Assembly (NCBI GenBank): GCA_050950785.1 | Contig: JBMNIG010000019.1 | Span: 1-46,477, forward strand | Length of the DNA: 46,477 nt | Direction of reading: 5' to 3' | Source: JAAYOS01 sp050950785 | GTDB taxonomy: Bacteria; Bacillota; Clostridia; Oscillospirales; JAAYOS01 | Shown: positions 7,495-16,332 of the stretch, piece after piece | Layout of the letters: each line of letters begins with the position of its first letter | Position numbering within the stretch: position 1 is the first letter of the stretch | Position numbers and translations under genes: made by a program | The notes under the pieces: generated by a model | Told to the model about the DNA's origin: nothing | The model's database searches: none | The model's input: only the letters and a program-made list of their open reading frames with translations

Positions 7495-8751
7495 ATGACT
7501 GATAATTTGCCCAGAGTAAACGCCCGGCAGCTTTACCAGGGGCCTCATTTACTTTCTGAGGCGGAAGCCCGAATTGAAAAATTCAGGCGGAGATATATGG
7601 AACTGTTTGGCTTTTCAGATGAAATCCGCGTCTTTAGTGCACCGGGAAGAACGGAAATCGGCGGAAACCATACCGATCATCAACAGGGCTGTGTCCTTGC
7701 CGCAGCCGTTTCCCTTGACGCATTAGCGGTGGCAGCTCCAAGTGACAAAAATGTTATAAAGGTTTACTCAGAAGGGTATCCCGAAGTTGTCGTTTCACTT
7801 GAGACCCTCGCTCCTTGCGCCGAAGAGCGGGGCAGTTCCGCTGCAATGGTCCGGGGCGTTGCTGAATACTTAAACAATAAGGGTTGGTCGATTGGCGGCT
7901 TTAACTGTGTACTCAATAATAAAGTGCCAGGCGGATCGGGTCTTTCAAGCTCAGCAGCCTTTGAGGTGATGATCGGCACGATCATCAACGGTATTTTTAA
8001 TGATGGCCGCATTGAACCACTGGAGATAGCTAAGGCAGGTCAATATGCCGAAAACAAGCACTTCGGAAAACCGAGTGGACTTATGGATCAAACAGCATCG
8101 GCAGTAGGTGGAGTGTCCTCTATAGATTTTGAGGTTCCAGGTTCACCAAAAGTGGAACAAATACTATTTGACTTTAATAAATATGGGTATGCTCTATGCG
8201 TAATTGACACGGGTGTATATCATCATGATCTGGTTGATGCCTATGCCTCCATTCCATCCGAAATGTACTCTGTTGCTTCATATTTTGGCAAATCGAAGCT
8301 GAGAGAGGTTTCCCAGTCTGACTTTTTTAAGGCGCTGCCTTCAATGGTAGGCAGCATTTCTGATCGTGCGCTTTTAAGGGCAATGCATTTTTTCGAAGAC
8401 AGCGAAAGGGCTACCCTTGAAGCCCAAGCATTAAAAGACGGCGATATAGCCCGTTTCCTTTCACTTATTAATGAAAGTGGGCGCTCAAGTTGGATGCTTT
8501 TGCAGAATATATATCCCGATGACGCAGGCACAGAGCAACCGGCAGCACTTGCTCTCGCTTACTGTAATTATCTTCTTAATGGAAAAGGAGCTTGCCGTAT
8601 TCATGGGGGAGGCTTTGCAGGAACGATTCAAGCCTTCGTCCCCCTTGATATACTTGACAGCTTTCAAATAGATATTGAAAAGGTCACAGGTGAAGAAAGC
8701 TGCAAAGTCCTATCAATAAGAGATATCGGAGCAGCTGAAATCATTGACTAG
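7495..8751 (+). CDS. galK: Galactokinase
   Basis: Phosphorylates galactose at C1, the first committed step of the Leloir pathway. The 418-residue GHMP kinase shows the galactokinase signature variant GRTEIGGNHTDH (residues 51-62; the usual form is GRxNLIGEHTDY), the ATP-binding loop PGGSGLSSSAA (about 141-151), GLMDQTASA with the catalytic aspartate, and HGGGFAGT near the C-terminus. The ATG follows ATGGAGG-type ribosome site sequence. First gene of galK-galE-galT. The 145-bp gap to galE has no clear terminator or good promoter, so one transcript is likely. Confidence 0.93.
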   Translation: MTDNLPRVNARQLYQGPHLLSEAEARIEKFRRRYMELFGFSDEIRVFSAPGRTEIGGNHTDHQQGCVLAAAVSLDALAVAAPSDKNVIKVYSEGYPEVVVSLETLAPCAEERGSSAAMVRGVAEYLNNKGWSIGGFNCVLNNKVPGGSGLSSSAAFEVMIGTIINGIFNDGRIEPLEIAKAGQYAENKHFGKPSGLMDQTASAVGGVSSIDFEVPGSPKVEQILFDFNKYGYALCVIDTGVYHHDLVDAYASIPSEMYSVASYFGKSKLREVSQSDFFKALPSMVGSISDRALLRAMHFFEDSERATLEAQALKDGDIARFLSLINESGRSSWMLLQNIYPDDAGTEQPAALALAYCNYLLNGKGACRIHGGGFAGTIQAFVPLDILDSFQIDIEKVTGEESCKVLSIRDIGAAEIID

Positions 8752-8896
8752 GTTTAATGCTTTTTAGATTTTTGTTGCATTGCTTTATTGATTGATCAAA
8801 ATTCCCAATGTATATTTTAACCGCAGACATATTCACATGGACTTATTCACCGACATTATCGACATAACTTTAACCACAGTATAATAGGAGGATAGT

Positions 8897-9886
8897 ATGG
8901 CTATTTTAGTTCCCGGCGGCGCTGGTTATATTGGATCCCATACTGTATATGAGCTAATTGAAGCCGGACGCGACGTTGTCGTCGTGGACAATTTACAAAC
9001 TGGTTTCCGTGATTCAGTACATCCAAAAGCTAAATTTTGTCAGGCAGATATTAGGGATGAAGAAGCGTTAAATAATATTTTCCGCACTGAACCGATTGAG
9101 GCAGTTATTCATTTTGCAGCTTGCTCACAGGTTGGTGAGAGCATGTCCGAGCCTCTAAAGTATTATGATAACAACCTCTATGGCACAATGGTGCTTCTGC
9201 GCTCTATGTTGAAAAACGAAGTAAACATAATAGTGTTTTCATCTACCGCCGCAACATACGGAGAACCTGAAGAGGTTCCGATCAAAGAAAGTTTTCCTAC
9301 AAACCCTGAAAACTGCTATGGCGAAACTAAGCTCGCAATGGAACGCATGATGCACTGGTGTTCCAAAGCCTACGGTCTGAAGTATATAGCACTTCGTTAT
9401 TTCAACGCCTGCGGAGCTCATCCATCGGGTGATATTGGCGAATATCATGTGCCCGAGAGCCATCTTATTCCCCTTATTTTGCAGGTCCCCAATGGACAGC
9501 GGCCCCATATTTCTATATATGGTGATGACTACGACACACCTGACGGCACATGCATCCGCGACTATATTCATGTAACCGACCTGGCGCAGGCGCATATTCA
9601 AGCCGTTGACTACCTGCTCGGCGGTGGAAAAAGTGATGTTTTCAATCTTGGTAACGGTGTCGGTTTTAGTGTAAAGGAAGTTATTGAATGTGCACGTAAA
9701 GTAACCGGACACGAAATTCCGGAGGTTGTTGCACCACGCCGCCCCGGTGATCCGGCAAGACTTGTCGCATCCTCCGAAAAAGCAGTACGTACATTGGGCT
9801 GGAAGCCTCAATACAACGACCTTGAAACAATTATTTCAACCGCTTGGAACTGGCATAAATCTAAACCCAATGGTTTTGAGAGGTAA
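8897..9886 (+). CDS. galE: UDP-glucose 4-epimerase
   Basis: Interconverts UDP-galactose and UDP-glucose. A 329-residue extended short-chain dehydrogenase/reductase with the NAD-binding GGAGYIG (residues 8-14), the catalytic S/T cluster FSSTAATYG (about 114-122) and the YxxxK pair Y141/K145 (CYGETK). The family signature RYFNACGAHPSGDIGE follows. A strong AGGAGG site precedes the ATG. The stop lies three bases before the galT start codon, so galE and galT are translationally linked. Confidence 0.95.
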   Translation: MAILVPGGAGYIGSHTVYELIEAGRDVVVVDNLQTGFRDSVHPKAKFCQADIRDEEALNNIFRTEPIEAVIHFAACSQVGESMSEPLKYYDNNLYGTMVLLRSMLKNEVNIIVFSSTAATYGEPEEVPIKESFPTNPENCYGETKLAMERMMHWCSKAYGLKYIALRYFNACGAHPSGDIGEYHVPESHLIPLILQVPNGQRPHISIYGDDYDTPDGTCIRDYIHVTDLAQAHIQAVDYLLGGGKSDVFNLGNGVGFSVKEVIECARKVTGHEIPEVVAPRRPGDPARLVASSEKAVRTLGWKPQYNDLETIISTAWNWHKSKPNGFER

Positions 9887-9889
9887 AAT

Positions 9890-11419
9890 GTGATCAGTAA
9901 AAATATAATTGAACTTGTGACTTATGGAATCCAGAAGGGCTTGATAACTCCCCTAGATTGCACATATGTGATCAACCGTCTTTTAGAGGCACTTCATCTG
10001 GACGGATTTGCCGATACAACGACCGATGCATCCTTAGATCTTCCGGACCACATATCCGAAACTGATGTTTCTCTTCACGATGTCCTAAAGGAACTAACGG
10101 ATTACGCATTTGAATCAGGCTTGATACCTGAAAACTCGTTAACATACAGAGATATGTTTGATACCAAATTGATGGGCTGCCTAACTCCGCGCCCAAGTGA
10201 AGTGATCGAGCAATTCAATATCCTCTATGCCCAAAATCCGACAACAGCTACCGACTGGTTTTACAGCTTTTGTTGCAACACAAACTATATCAGACTCGAC
10301 CGCATAGCGAGGGATATTCGATGGAAAACTCCCACGCCATATGGTGATATGGACATTACTATCAACCTTTCAAAACCGGAAAAGGATCCGAACGCTATTG
10401 CCGCCGCACGACATATCCCGTCCTCATCATACCCAAAATGTCAGCTCTGTAGGGAAAATGAGGGCTATGCAGGCAGGATCAACCACCCAGCACGCCAAAA
10501 TCACCGCGTCATTCCGGTTTCCATCAATAACGAGGCCTGGTATCTACAGTATTCTCCATATGTATATTACAATGAGCACTGCATAGTGTTGAACTCAAAG
10601 CACACCCCCATGCGCATTGACCGCGACTGTTTTTATAAGCTGCTAGACTTTGTCCGACAATTCCCGCACTACTTTGTAGGGTCAAATGCCGACCTACCCA
10701 TTGTGGGCGGTTCTATACTGTCGCATGACCACTTTCAGGGCGGAAGATACATCTTTCCCATGGAAGTGGCACCTATCGAGAGCGAGTTGACATTTGAGGG
10801 GTATGATGATATAGAAGCTGGCATCATAAAGTGGCCTCTATCGGCAATACGTATCGCTTCAAATGATATTGAACGGCTTGCTGATTTAGCAGATCGAATT
10901 CTTACTGCGTGGCGAGGCTATACAGATGAGAAGGCTTATATATTTGCCGAAACAAACGGCGAGCCTCACAATACCATCACACCTATAGCCAGAATGCAAA
11001 AAGGCAAATATGAACTTGACCTTATTCTTCGCAATAATATTACATCGGACGAGCACCCCTTGGGGGTATTCCACCCGCATTCGGAGATCCACCACATAAA
11101 AAGAGAAAACATTGGGCTGATCGAGGCGATGGGGCTTGCAGTTCTGCCCTCCAGACTGAAGGAAGAGCTATCGGTTCTGTCTCGAATCTTAGTATCCGGA
11201 GGAAATCCATATTCTGATGAACGCACGGCTCATCACGCAGAGTGGGCGGAAAAGATTGCTGCAAACTATTGCGTTACCGATCAAAATGTTGATCAAATTC
11301 TAAAGGCCGAGGTAGGAAAAGCCTTTGTAGAAGGACTTGAGCATTGCGGCGTGTTCAAAAGAACAAAAGATGGAATTGTAGCCTTTAGCAAATTTATCAA
11401 TTATGTAAATACGCTTTGA
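9890..11419 (+). CDS. galT: UDP-glucose--hexose-1-phosphate uridylyltransferase, class II
   Basis: Transfers UMP between UDP-glucose and galactose-1-phosphate. The 509-residue length and sequence (N-terminal ~200-residue extension, CQLCRENEGYAGRINHPARQNHR, SHDHFQGGRY, GVFHPHSEIHHIKRENIGLIEAMG) identify the Firmicutes-type GalT of Pfam GalP_UDP_transf/GalP_UdP_tr_C rather than the shorter enterobacterial HPH-type enzyme. The start is GTG at 9890, with a GAGAGG ribosome site inside the last codons of galE. No obvious terminator follows within 150 bp. Confidence 0.95.
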   Translation: MISKNIIELVTYGIQKGLITPLDCTYVINRLLEALHLDGFADTTTDASLDLPDHISETDVSLHDVLKELTDYAFESGLIPENSLTYRDMFDTKLMGCLTPRPSEVIEQFNILYAQNPTTATDWFYSFCCNTNYIRLDRIARDIRWKTPTPYGDMDITINLSKPEKDPNAIAAARHIPSSSYPKCQLCRENEGYAGRINHPARQNHRVIPVSINNEAWYLQYSPYVYYNEHCIVLNSKHTPMRIDRDCFYKLLDFVRQFPHYFVGSNADLPIVGGSILSHDHFQGGRYIFPMEVAPIESELTFEGYDDIEAGIIKWPLSAIRIASNDIERLADLADRILTAWRGYTDEKAYIFAETNGEPHNTITPIARMQKGKYELDLILRNNITSDEHPLGVFHPHSEIHHIKRENIGLIEAMGLAVLPSRLKEELSVLSRILVSGGNPYSDERTAHHAEWAEKIAANYCVTDQNVDQILKAEVGKAFVEGLEHCGVFKRTKDGIVAFSKFINYVNTL

Positions 11420-11644
11420 TTATGCTCACTTCCCTTTTCGTTAAACTTATTCAAATTTTGATTTACCAGCTGAATCATAATCTACACGATATCTATACGA
11501 TTCCTTTAGTGCAAAGTATGAAATCGCAATGTTTGGGCTAAAATCAAATAAATAAGTTGTGCAAACAAAGATACTGATTATTTAGTAATGCACATGACCG
11601 TTCTAATAATGAGAATAATAATACAATGAAGCGGAGTGAAAACA

Positions 11645-11878
11645 ATGCCAAGAGGAGTTAGGAATCCTGTTAAAACCATCAACGATAAGATCGCTGAAAT
11701 CGAAGAAAAAATCTCATACTACCAAAAGAGGATAAGTAAGCTCAGTTCCCAAAAGAAAGAACTTTTGGCGTCTCGGGAAAAAGCCGAGATGGATGCATTG
11801 TACAAAGCTATCAAACAGTCAGGAAAAACACCTATGGAGATCATATCAGAACTCTCAAGCCAGAGTGCTCCAACTTAG
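11645..11878 (+). CDS. Small coiled-coil protein, DUF4315-like
   Basis: A 77-residue charged protein. The ATG at 11645 is preferred over an in-frame GTG at 11636 because GCGGAG sits at proper spacing only for the ATG. Residues 10-50 form a heptad-like helix (KTINDKIAEIEEKISYYQKRISKLSSQKKELL), followed by a short C-terminal segment (DALYKAIKQSGKTPMEIISELS). The pattern resembles small proteins of conjugative elements (DUF4315), but I see no other conjugation gene nearby, so the family call is tentative. A good terminator follows at 12028-12060. Confidence 0.6.
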   Translation: MPRGVRNPVKTINDKIAEIEEKISYYQKRISKLSSQKKELLASREKAEMDALYKAIKQSGKTPMEIISELSSQSAPT

Positions 11879-12027
11879 GAATTGTTTACATTTCATTTTC
11901 TTTCTTTTCATAATTCGTTCATAAATTTAGGTTAAACTATGAATAGTTAATGAAGAATTACGAAGGATTACTTCTTAACTGAACTGTTTTTTATCTCTCC
12001 TTTTTCATTATCTCTCCTAATAGGGCG

Positions 12028-12060
12028 CGTCTCATAAAACTTGAGACGTGTTCTTTTTTT
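12028..12060 (+). terminator. Intrinsic terminator after the small coiled-coil gene
   Basis: cgtctca (12028-12034) pairs with tgagacg (12042-12048) around a 7-nt loop and is followed by tgttcttttttt. The ISL3 element inserted 20 bp further on. Confidence 0.8.
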
Positions 12061-12071
12061 ATTTTATAAGT

Positions 12072-12079
12072 TTTATAAT
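12072..12079. repeat. 8-bp target site duplication, left copy
   Basis: tttataat directly precedes the left inverted repeat of the ISL3 element and is repeated exactly at 13671-13678. Confidence 0.9.
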
Positions 12080-13670
12080 GGCTCTTCGTCAATTGTTGGG
12101 GTAGAGCATAAGTAAAAATATGATCCGGTAGGTAACAATGATTGCTTACCGGATCTTGCTTTGTAAAACAACCATGTAATTAGGCTATGAAACCATCAAG
12201 ATACGCAATTGAGCAAGATTGCACGTGACAATCATCCCCGTTCCGCCTACCCATTCTGCCATCTACCTTGTTTTTCACGATAGTGGTACAGAATATTACT
12301 CTTGGGTGGGATGGAGGGGAATAATTATGTCATTGAAAGCATACTTTAGGCAACCTGAGAATTCATTATGTGAAGGATACGATTTCTAAAGCGAGAAAAA
12401 TTTCTAACACCAAATGATATTCTCTTCAATACTTTGATTTTGTTGTTACATCCTTCTGTGAAACCGTTAGTATATCTGCAATCGAAAGCATTCAAGATAT
12501 ATTGATCCCAGTTATGTATAGCGGTAAGACTTGTCTTAAATTCAGGTAGGTTCGAGAATTCGGCAAGAAGCAACCACTTAGCCAATCTTTCTTTTGCTTG
12601 CACACGATTCTCTGACCTCATAAATTCAAGAAACTTGTTCTTTAGAAAATAGGCTTCACGTAACCTTGGGGATATTTTAAGCATTTCAGTTATTTGAGCA
12701 ACTTCTTCCGGCTTAAGATACATTGGATTTTTTAATAGCAGCCGCCTGCTTCGTTTGAAGTACTTTCGTCGATAGTCAGAAAAATTCTGCTGTTCAGCCT
12801 TACGAACTTTTTCAAAATCCCAAAATACTTGCCTTACCACATGATATTTATCAATGACTATTGTTGCCTGTGGAAAGCAAGTCTTGGCTATTTCCAAATA
12901 GGATCGATTCATATCCATTACAACATACTTCACACTATTTCTTGTACTAAATGAGCTGAAATATCTTAAAAGGGCTTCCTGTTTCCTATTTGGGAGAATA
13001 TCTAACACTTTGCGTTTCTTTGTATCAGTAATAATGCATTGATACTTTTGACCACCGGCATTACCCTTAAATTCATCAATGGATAGGACTTCGGGAAGTG
13101 ATTTGCATTTGTATTCCACTAACGAAAAATATCTTGCTGCAGTTGTAGAAGATATATTATGTTCCTTTGCTATGTCCTTTATGGACTTCAAATAAGAAAA
13201 GGAGCCAATTACGTGTGCTACTAAACGGGTCGTGACTCTATGATATCTGGGCAAGAATGGGATCGTTTCAAAGAACCTCTTATTGCAATGCTTACAAACA
13301 TAGCGTCTTTTCCGGATGTGAAGAACTGTTGTTTTCCCAAACGCGGCTAGATCCTTTACTTTCTGCCACCTATAATCATGAACACGTATTGTTTCAAAAC
13401 TGCATACTGGGCAAGTGTGTGCTCGTCTTTGCATCATAAAATAGATGTCGTGTTGCTTTTCATTTTCCTCAACTTTTAAGATAATTGCATCTTCCAAACC
13501 GAGAATTTTTGTTATATAATCAGTGTAGGGCATAATGTGAACCTCCTTAAATGTGGGTTTGATCGCTTTACATTTTACAGGATTTTCACGTTATGCTCTA
13601 TATCTTTATCCAAATTTAGTGAAAAATGTTGGAGTTCTATTTCCTGAACCCCAACATTTATTATAGAACC
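12080..13670 (-). mobile_element. Complete ISL3-family insertion sequence (1591 bp)
   Basis: Terminal imperfect inverted repeats of about 27 bp (ggctcttcgtcaattgttgg at 12080 and, on the other strand from 13670, ggttctataataaatgttgg; 19 of 27 positions agree) enclose one transposase gene. Flanking 8-bp direct repeats tttataat fit the ISL3 family duplication length and show a clean, probably recent insertion. The 265 bp beyond the transposase stop contain a hairpin (gatccggta 12122-12130 with taccggatc 12147-12155) that may end transcription, and a long imperfect inverted pair near 12235-12320. Confidence 0.92.
12346..13533 (-). CDS. ISL3-family transposase
   Basis: A 395-residue DDE transposase. 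A zinc-binding pair CPVC (C41, C44) and CKHC (C80, C83) lies at the N-terminus, then a helix-turn-helix around residues 115-140. The DDE_Tnp_ISL3 core follows with D153 (SIDEFKG), D207 (VVMDMNRSY) and E360 (FTEGCNNKIKVLKR) as the likely catalytic triad. The ATG has a perfect AAGGAGG site. No frameshift or stop is seen, so it should be active. The first residues are the same as those left in the fragment at 3050-3242. Confidence 0.95.
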   Translation of the reverse strand: MPYTDYITKILGLEDAIILKVEENEKQHDIYFMMQRRAHTCPVCSFETIRVHDYRWQKVKDLAAFGKTTVLHIRKRRYVCKHCNKRFFETIPFLPRYHRVTTRLVAHVIGSFSYLKSIKDIAKEHNISSTTAARYFSLVEYKCKSLPEVLSIDEFKGNAGGQKYQCIITDTKKRKVLDILPNRKQEALLRYFSSFSTRNSVKYVVMDMNRSYLEIAKTCFPQATIVIDKYHVVRQVFWDFEKVRKAEQQNFSDYRRKYFKRSRRLLLKNPMYLKPEEVAQITEMLKISPRLREAYFLKNKFLEFMRSENRVQAKERLAKWLLLAEFSNLPEFKTSLTAIHNWDQYILNAFDCRYTNGFTEGCNNKIKVLKRISFGVRNFSRFRNRILHIMNSQVA

Positions 13671-13678
13671 TTTATAAT
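13671..13678. repeat. 8-bp target site duplication, right copy
   Basis: tttataat directly follows the right end of the ISL3 element and matches 12072-12079 exactly. Confidence 0.9.
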
Positions 13679-13776
13679 AGGTATTGGACATAGGGGGCAA
13701 TTATGATACAATTGACGCAATTGCAGCACGCAAACTCAGGCTTTGTCATCTTTAGCTTATAAACATGGGGGATTTT

Positions 13777-14958
13777 ATGGAGCAGTATAATACCAATACA
13801 AGCAATTTTCGAAATATAGTAGCCTATATTAGCGTTGTCGTAGTGTCAGCTCTCCTGCTCTTTCTGGGCAACAAAATTGCATCCTCAAACTTGGACATTT
13901 TTAGCGATGAATACTCTGAGGAAGTGCTGAAAGCGCAGGTTATGGAAATTGAATCTCGAGAAGTTGAAAAGTATAACCTCGACGATATGGTATCAGTTGA
14001 AAGCGTAAAAATCGTATTTAGGGCTAAGGTACTAAGTGGCTATTTGAAAGGCGAGGTTATTTCAGCAACACAAACCATTGATCAGTTTGTTGTAGGCAAC
14101 GCTACAGAAGTGCGGCCGGGTGACAAGGTTTTGTTGATACTCACAGACTTGGAAAACTATAGCTGGAGCTTCATGGAATACGTACGGTCTGATAAGATTA
14201 TAATTCTTGCTATTTGCTTTATCATTGCACTTCTGTTTTTCGGTCGCATAAAAGGTCTCAACACGATTCTTTCTCTTGCATATACATGTGGAGCGATTTT
14301 CCTTGTTTTTATCCCTGCTATTTTATCCGGAAAGAACATATATGTCTGGACATCTTTAGTGTGTGTTTACTCTGTTCTTTCTACATACATAATTGTCAAT
14401 GGCTTTACAAAGAAAACCACAGCGGCTATAGTTGGCTGTTTATGCGGTCTTTTACTTACCGGTGCACTCACCATATTTATGGATAAGGTTCTTGCGTTGA
14501 CCGGTTTTATTGACGAAGATTCAATATATCTCACATACCTTCCAACTGAAAAGCCAATTAATCTCCGTGGGATAATTTTTGCCGGTATACAGATAGGGGC
14601 AATGGGTGCAATTATGGACGTGGCGATGTCGATAGCATCATCTCTTTGGGAAGTGCGGGAGGAGTCATCAGCCCCTACTTTTAGAACTCTTTTCCGTTCG
14701 GGAATGAATATCGGAAGAGATGTATTAGGTACGATGGCTAATACATTGATTCTCGCTTACATTGGTAGTTCACTTTCAGTAGTGCTTCTTTTGAGTGTTT
14801 ATAGTTCATCAGTGCTGTATCTGTTCAACAGAGAAATGATTGTCGTAGAAATTCTACAATCCCTTGTAGGAAGTTTTGGACTCCTGTTCTCTATGCCATT
14901 CACTTCTTTTGTGGCCGCTTTACTCTATACAGGTAGGAAAGATCCCTATCAGGAGTGA
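13777..14958 (+). CDS. YibE/F-like multipass membrane protein
   Basis: A 393-residue membrane protein of the YibE/F family (Pfam YibE_F), whose biochemical role is not established. One N-terminal membrane segment (about residues 15-35) is followed by an extracytoplasmic beta-type domain (about 50-130, with RPGDKVLLI) and then seven or so membrane helices, including GIQIGAMGAIMDVAMSIASSLWEV, the most conserved stretch of the family. I prefer the ATG at 13777 over the in-frame ATG at 13765 because GGGGGA lies just upstream of it. The gene starts 100 bp beyond the ISL3 insertion, which may have separated it from its original promoter. A weak GAGCC/GGCCTC hairpin with a short T run follows the stop. 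Confidence 0.85.
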   Translation: MEQYNTNTSNFRNIVAYISVVVVSALLLFLGNKIASSNLDIFSDEYSEEVLKAQVMEIESREVEKYNLDDMVSVESVKIVFRAKVLSGYLKGEVISATQTIDQFVVGNATEVRPGDKVLLILTDLENYSWSFMEYVRSDKIIILAICFIIALLFFGRIKGLNTILSLAYTCGAIFLVFIPAILSGKNIYVWTSLVCVYSVLSTYIIVNGFTKKTTAAIVGCLCGLLLTGALTIFMDKVLALTGFIDEDSIYLTYLPTEKPINLRGIIFAGIQIGAMGAIMDVAMSIASSLWEVREESSAPTFRTLFRSGMNIGRDVLGTMANTLILAYIGSSLSVVLLLSVYSSSVLYLFNREMIVVEILQSLVGSFGLLFSMPFTSFVAALLYTGRKDPYQE

Positions 14959-15022
14959 ACGAATCACAGGTGGACTATTTAGGGCGAGCCTGATGTGGGC
15001 CTCTTTTGGTATACATTATTAA

Positions 15023-15068
15023 AACGGTTCTTCTGTCCTGGATCTAACTCCAAGATAGAAGAACCGTT
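15023..15068 (-). terminator. Palindromic repeat acting as terminator of deoD
   Basis: aacggttcttct (15023-15034) and agaagaaccgtt (15057-15068) are perfect 12-bp inverted repeats. On the minus strand, downstream of deoD, the stem is followed by TTTTAAT, as in an intrinsic terminator. The AGAACCGT core is shared with the dispersed repeats at 4492-4569. Confidence 0.7.
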
Positions 15069-15090
15069 CCCTCGTCTGATCCCTGTTGGC

Positions 15091-15819
15091 TCAGTCGAGC
15101 GCAACTGCGGTTTCGAGGGCGATTTCTATCATTTGTCCGAAGGAAGTTTGCCGTTCCTCAGCCGTGGTGACCTCTCCTGTAAGGATATGATCTGAGATGG
15201 TGCATATCGCAAGAGCATTCTTACCTGCTCGTGCTGCATTCAAATATAGTCCCGCGGCCTCCATTTCAACTGCAAGACATCCAAGCTTCATCCACCTCTC
15301 GGCCTCAGTTTGGTCATCTGAATAAAAAGTGTCTGAAGAAAGCAAATTTCCCACATGGTACGTCGCTCCGGCTGCCTGACATGCTATTATCGCTGCACTC
15401 ATCATTTTGTAGCTTGCAATTGGTGCAAACGATCCTGGCAACTGAAACTGTGATGCAAAATTTGAGTTTGTGCAAGCACCCATTCCGATTACGATGTCTC
15501 GAATGTTGATATGCTTCTGATAAGCTCCGGCGGAACCAATCCGCATAATATTTTCAACACCGAAAAAGTTAAAAAGCTCGTAGCTGTATATGCCCATTGA
15601 TGGTATACCCATGCCACTGGCCATAACCGAAACACGTACTCCCTTATATGTTCCCGTATAGCCTTGTATTCCCCTTACATTGTTTATAAGGACGGGATTT
15701 TCTAAATATGTCTCAGCCACAAACTTTGAACGCAGCGGATCTCCGGGCATCAAAACAGTTTTTGCAAAGTCCTCCGGCCTTGCATTGATATGCGGTGTGG
15801 GATATCTCTTATCAGACAT
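15091..15819 (-). CDS. deoD: Purine nucleoside phosphorylase, DeoD type
   Basis: Phosphorolyses purine (deoxy)nucleosides to base and (deoxy)ribose-1-phosphate in the cytoplasm. The 242-residue protein is of normal length and has the family motifs: PHINA near the N-terminus, VLMPGDPLR (phosphate site), SGMGIPSMGIYSYELF, MRIGSAGAY, VEMEAAGLY (substrate-binding E) and TISDH with the catalytic aspartate. The ATG follows AAGGGG at 8 nt. It is monocistronic, with a promoter about 200 bp upstream and a terminator palindrome just downstream. Confidence 0.95.
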   Translation of the reverse strand: MSDKRYPTPHINARPEDFAKTVLMPGDPLRSKFVAETYLENPVLINNVRGIQGYTGTYKGVRVSVMASGMGIPSMGIYSYELFNFFGVENIMRIGSAGAYQKHINIRDIVIGMGACTNSNFASQFQLPGSFAPIASYKMMSAAIIACQAAGATYHVGNLLSSDTFYSDDQTEAERWMKLGCLAVEMEAAGLYLNAARAGKNALAICTISDHILTGEVTTAEERQTSFGQMIEIALETAVALD

Positions 15820-16016
15820 CTCTTGTACCCCTTTCTCAGATTTTCTAAACGTCTTTTACAACAGCTTTACACATACTTCTACAGCATCTAATTGCTGAAC
15901 TTCTTTTCGTCCAAGGCCTAATAGCAGAATCTCTCTTACTATTATATTTAGCCTTTCCTATCATTTTATAAAGCTTTATTTTCAAAATTATACGAACTTC
16001 TATTTTGCGCGATTTC

Positions 16017-16045
16017 ATTATACAGGCTTTTACTGCCAAATGCAA
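16017..16045 (-). promoter_or_regulatory. Promoter upstream of deoD
   Basis: On the minus strand TTGCAT (16040-16045), a 17-nt spacer and TATAAT (16017-16022). The start near 16010 implies a ~190-nt 5' leader for deoD. The 15820-16332 gap otherwise holds only a weak short frame (15845-16114), which I reject as a gene, and a hairpin before the ABC genes. Confidence 0.65.
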
Positions 16046-16273
16046 CGCGGTATCAAAAGGTTTATAACATTTCAAAAATGTAAGATATATCGCCAATTTG
16101 TAAGGCAAAAGCATGGCAATATTCTTTTTTATGATCTATGATTATATAGTCAGGATCACAATCAGGTGACACTCCCCATAACTAAAGCCAGGGGACACTT
16201 TGCGGTAGTTGGAAGTCCGTTTCCGGTATCCGTAGTTCCCAAAGTTAAGGGTGTGCCATCCCCCCTCCTAAGA

Positions 16274-16305
16274 CAGTTCATATGGCATCTTAGGATGGGG
16301 CTAAA
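16274..16305 (+). repeat. Hairpin upstream of the Bce-type ABC genes
   Basis: Inverted arms tcctaaga and tcttagga, extended by flanking cccc/gggg with one bulge, lie 30-60 bp before the ATPase ATG. It could be a leader hairpin or a regulator site. I see no copy of the TGTGACA-N-TGTCACA type of BceR operator here. Confidence 0.45.
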
Positions 16306-16332
16306 GTTCTTCGCAACAGGAGGTCAGTACAG

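Noticed and set aside
8868..8890. TATAAT-like box just before galE
   Set aside because: It overlaps the galE ribosome site, so a transcript starting there would lack it; no -35 at proper spacing.
15845..16114. 89-codon minus-strand frame upstream of deoD
   Set aside because: It starts upstream of a consensus promoter, has no ribosome site, and its composition is that of A+T-rich leader sequence.
16166..16200. gtgacactcccc / ggggacact as a possible BceR-type operator
   Set aside because: The arms do not pair beyond five bases and lack the expected TGTGACA/TGTCACA symmetry.
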